Source: Spinacia oleracea
Taxonomy: Eukaryota > Streptophyta > Magnoliopsida > Caryophyllales > Amaranthaceae
Direction: 5' to 3'
Assembly: GCF_020520425.1 (NCBI RefSeq)
Contig: NC_079488.1
Coordinates: 25,174,247 to 25,238,246 of the forward strand
Length of the DNA: 64,000 bases
Shown here: piece by piece, positions 60,891 through 64,000 of the stretch
How positions within the stretch are numbered: position 1 is the first letter of the stretch
How the letters are laid out: the number at the start of each line of letters is the position of its first letter
Position numbers and translations under genes: made by a program
Notes under the pieces: model-generated
What the model saw: the letters and a program-made list of their open reading frames with translations, nothing else
Told to the model about the DNA's origin: nothing
Databases searched by the model: none

Positions 60891-62931
60891 GAACTTGTAT
60901 CTTGAACTAGAGGTCCACTGGGGATTTGTCCTGAATTTTCCGCTTTGTATAGGCCAGTATAGGATAGCCCCCGGTTTAGGATTTTGACACTTTGTATGCT
61001 ACTTGATTTAGTATGCCTCGTCACACTCGGAGGAAGATCGCTGAATCATCTGTGGTTCGAGCCGCTGAGGAAGACGCTTCGGATGATGAAGCGGCTGCAA
61101 TAAATGCGTCAGGTGGGGGTATGGTTCCCCGAGATGCGCCGACTTTCCCTGATACTGGTTGGATCCCTTCCGACCTGGTGTTTCGGCCGGATTGGCACTT
61201 GTCTCAGCGGCCTCGCGCTGGCATGGTGAGTCTTGTACTGTGTTTTGAATTTGTATCTTGTAATTGTATAGGTTTTGAGCTAACTCGTTCACCTGTAGGC
61301 CGATGGAAAGCCATTCCGTACCTACTGGTCCTTGGTGGAGGTTGAGAGGGCCTTTAAAGCTCTTCGTGCTGATGAGGAAGCTATGGGGATTTGGTCGCAG
61401 ATGGGCCTTGCCGATTTCTAGCGTACCATGGGAGGTTCTTCGAAGAGAACGGGGATTAAAAACCGTTTGTGGGCTTTGATAGAGCGGTGGTGGGATACCG
61501 CCAACACTTTCTACATGGCATGGGGGAGATTACTATTACCCCTTTTGTGTTTGCTATGATTACAGGTCTTCCTTTTTCTAAGAGGAATGTGACCTTTGAT
61601 TCTGAGCTGACATGGCGCTCGGCCGCTGCCAGGGACTTGCTCGGCCCTGTTGTTGACTTGTCTGATGATGATGCTCACGCTTCCGTGACGGTGATTGTGG
61701 AGGCTATCTGTGGTGGGGGTGTGTCCGCGGATCAGAGGGTTAGGCTCTTCCTCCTAGCCTTGGTGAGCAGAGTGATGGCCCCGAGTAGGAATAGTCGGGT
61801 GCACATCAAATTATTGTCCGCTTTGCGGGACTTGGGAGCTATTTCGAGCTATAACTGGGGTGGCTTGGCATACAACCACCTTTTGTACGAGATGAAGCGG
61901 GTCTCCCGGACTGCACTGGGGAATTACCCGAGCATGGCTGCTCTATGGAGCGTGCTGGAGGTATTTGAGACTCCTTGTACTTTGTACTTTGTACTTGTAT
62001 GCTTGTATTTTGAATTTGACTGATGCTTTGCTTGTTCCTTGAAAGATTTGGATCTATGAGCACTTTCCGACTTTGGCGCCGGAGCGTACTAGAGATGCGG
62101 CTTACCCGTATGCTGCCTCTTGGATAGGAGCGGTGCGCTTGGGTGCGTCTTTGGCGGCTTCTCGCAGAGCTTGGAGAGTTCTATCCACTGAAGATGTAAT
62201 CTTTTGTACTGTTTTGCTCTCTTGTATTTGTATTTGTACTGTTGCCTGAGTTTTTTGCTTTGCAGGTGGTATGGCGTCCTTTTGCCAACGCGGTTGTACC
62301 TGTCTCGGCTGCTCGTGCCCATTTCCTGTCTGCGCGGCGGGTTTTGCTTCTAGGGGTGTACCGCCATATGTGGTATCTGGGGGAGCGAGTGTCCCTTCAA
62401 CACCATTCGAGGGATGTGCTTGTCCCCAAGGATCCACCGGAGTCCATGCTGGCTCTGGATGAAGATCTTGCCCTGCTCTATGCGGAGGCTAGGGGCGAGG
62501 CTGTTTGCCGCTCTTGGAGGGAGTTTGTACACAAGAAGGGGAGCTATGACGACTTCCTGAGGAGGCTGGCTCCACCAGTACGCTTCGTACTGCCGGTGAG
62601 CTTTGAACCTTGTATTCTTGTATTCTTGTATTCTTGTATTGATTGGATGATTGTATGATTGAATGATTGTGTGATTGCATGATTGTATGATTGTATGTAG
62701 GAGGAGGAGGTTGATCTTGAGGACATTCCTCATGCTGATAGGATCCTCCGCTATGAGAATTTGGACGGGGAAGAGGTGGTGGAGACCATTCCTTGGGCTT
62801 CTCCTCCGCACCGGAAATCATATGATGATGTACCTGAGTATTATGCCCCTGTAAGTACTGTTGCATTTTTGAAACTGTTTGTAACTTTGTACGGGAAAAT
62901 TGATCTTGAATTTTGTATGCAGGCGCCTCGG
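60891..62931 (+). repeat. tandem duplication, copy 2 (2041 bp)
   Basis: The second copy of 58845-60890. After it the PMD gene continues with exons found only once, so this copy is the original or completed end. Confidence 0.92.
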
Positions 62932-63626
62932 GTGAGAGTGCATCGCTGGATGCTCTTGCTTGATTCTTGGAAGAGACAGTGTGCCAAGCTGACCAGGAAG
63001 CTTTCTGGCTGGAACAGAGAGGTATCTCACTTGATCTTGAAACTTGTATACTGGAAATACAAACCGGGAAATTGATTCCTGAAATTGTATTTGTATAGGA
63101 GCGTCGTTGAGACCGTAGAGATTCCGTTGGCAGAGAGCCTCAGGCGGAGACGTCCTTGGGACAGGAGGGACCGAGCTTGGAGCTGGGATAGGGGTCTGGT
63201 GCTGGTGCTCATCAAAGCCATTCTGATGCTGAGCGGGGAGCTTCCCCTTTTGTACATGTTGATCCCACCAGGCATTCATTTGGAGGTGCTAGCGGTTCAC
63301 GGCCCTTTGTTCCTCCTTCCGGTTACTACTTCGGAGGAAGTGGTCCTCAGCCTTGGGGTGCAGGTTCATGGGCTTGCTATGCGGAGATGGAGAGGATGCG
63401 TCAGACTCAGATGTTTGGGTCGTACCCGTATATGCCGATGCCGCCGCCTTATCAGTATTCCTCTCCTCAGCAAGGAGTTCATCCCTCCACTGGCACACTT
63501 CGTATCTCGGAGGAGGATCCTAGTACCCTTGGGACGGAGCGGGATCGGGAGTTGGAGTGCCTTAGGAGGCGTAACAGGGACAAGGAACCCGTGATTGATG
63601 TCTCTGCTGGTGATGATTCAGACTGA
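61013..63626 (+). pseudogene. plant mobile domain (PMD) gene, copy 2, full length but broken
   Basis: Seven exons, all with phase-0 GT-AG introns: 61013-61225, 61299-61960, 62046-62195, 62266-62595, 62701-62850, 62923-63021 and 63099-63626. Exon 1 is acidic/basic (MPRHTRRKIAESS); exons 2-4 carry the PMD (GEMTITL-type motif, GLPFSKRN, YNWGGLAYNHLLYEMK); exon 7 is Gly/Pro/Ser-rich and ends ...IDVSAGDDSD. Exon 2 is 662 bases: one G is missing in the G run near 61520 compared with copy 1, a frameshift. Stops are TAG 61419-61421 (shared with copy 1), TGA 63108-63110 and TAG 63189-63191. If element 3 is minus-oriented, this gene is antisense to it, as the extra genes in gypsy elements 1 and 2 are. 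Its role in the element is unknown. Confidence 0.83.
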
Positions 63627-64000
63627 CCCTGCATGGTAGCGAGTTCCAGCTTGCCTGGGTTGATTTTGTATAGGCTGGATTGTATTGTATTTGTATGGCT
63701 TGACACTTGAATTTTGTATGGTTGAATTGGCTTTGAACTTGAATTGGTTTGAAGTTTTTTGAAGATTGGCTTTGTATGTTTGAATGCTTGAAATTGTATG
63801 CGTTGTGTGTGCCTTGAAATTTTGTAGCTATATGCATGCATGATAAATTTGCAAAAAATTTGAAAAAATTTGCCCATTTTTTCGGGTGTATATACCCACT
63901 ATAAGCCCCCACTTTGACTGAGGTTTTTTGGTTAGGAAAAGCGCAAGTCAAAGTATATTCAACTCTTGCTATGCATATGCAGACTCGACTTAGGACGCCG
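63627..64000. other. downstream region with a second polypurine-like copy
   Basis: TTGTATGG/TTGAATTGG-rich DNA follows the PMD gene. At 63902-63960 a diverged copy of 57796-57850 appears (AAGCCCCCACTTTGACTGAG on plus), preceded by GGGTGTATATACCC rather than an LTR end. Confidence 0.6.

Larger units (their letters stand above)
55791..64000 (-). mobile_element. LTR element 3 with a plus-strand PMD gene (rest beyond the window)
   Basis: It interrupts the antisense gene of gypsy element 2. It shows one LTR, a polypurine-like tract, about 1.1 kb of spacer, a plant mobile domain gene in tandem duplicate, and a second copy of the polypurine-like sequence at 63902. No gag or pol is visible in the window; they would lie to the right if the element is Tat-like and minus-oriented. 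It could also be non-autonomous. Confidence 0.65.

Overview
The window is nuclear DNA of a flowering plant. It is AT-rich, its genes have introns with GT-AG borders, and most of it is transposable elements of plant type (Ty3/gypsy Tat lineage, Ty1/copia, a FAR1-type Mutator-like element, MITEs). The style of some copia LTRs recalls Caryophyllales (Amaranthaceae) genomes, but that is only an impression. Only one ordinary host gene is seen: a GTD-binding (DUF593) domain gene on the minus strand at about 18.7-23.3 kb.

Left part (0-13.7 kb): a fragment of a cytosolic HSP70 gene lies between two inverted copies of a roughly 200-bp sequence (about 0.70-0.91 and 13.56-13.74 kb), an arrangement like a gene-capturing DNA transposon. 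A copia solo LTR interrupts the fragment, and a complete Tat-lineage retrotransposon (1749-12948, two identical 342-bp LTRs, 5-bp target duplication ACGTT) is nested in that LTR. It carries gag-pol on the plus strand (PR, RT, RNase H, a second RNase H, integrase) and, on the opposite strand between pol and the 3' LTR, a four-exon gene with a 787-codon frame (gypsy-type 'Transposase_28' domain plus coiled coil).

Middle (13.7-40.5 kb): intergenic DNA with MITE-like elements, the GTD-binding gene, and a 12-kb Mutator-like element (about 24050-36048) flanked by a 9-bp direct repeat. It carries two convergent genes: a nine-exon, 1020-codon Ulp1-like cysteine protease gene (+) and a FAR1/MULE transposase gene (-) with DDE residues and a SWIM finger but one homopolymer frameshift. 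The long introns of both genes and the gap between them are packed with one short AT-rich motif (core AGTTACTATA). This is the most unusual feature of the window.

Right part (40.5-64 kb): a nested stack. A copia element (5' LTR 40563-41604, gag with one stop, pol cut short) is interrupted by a decayed Tat-lineage element (from 45418). The 5' LTR of that element holds a copia solo LTR (45445-46828, target duplication CCAGC). Its 3' part carries another antisense coiled-coil gene, which is interrupted at 55790 by a third LTR element. That one is probably in minus orientation: one 2-kb LTR at 55791-57795, a polypurine-like tract beside it, and a plus-strand plant mobile domain gene tandemly duplicated with a 2046-bp unit. 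The right ends of all three nested elements lie beyond the window.
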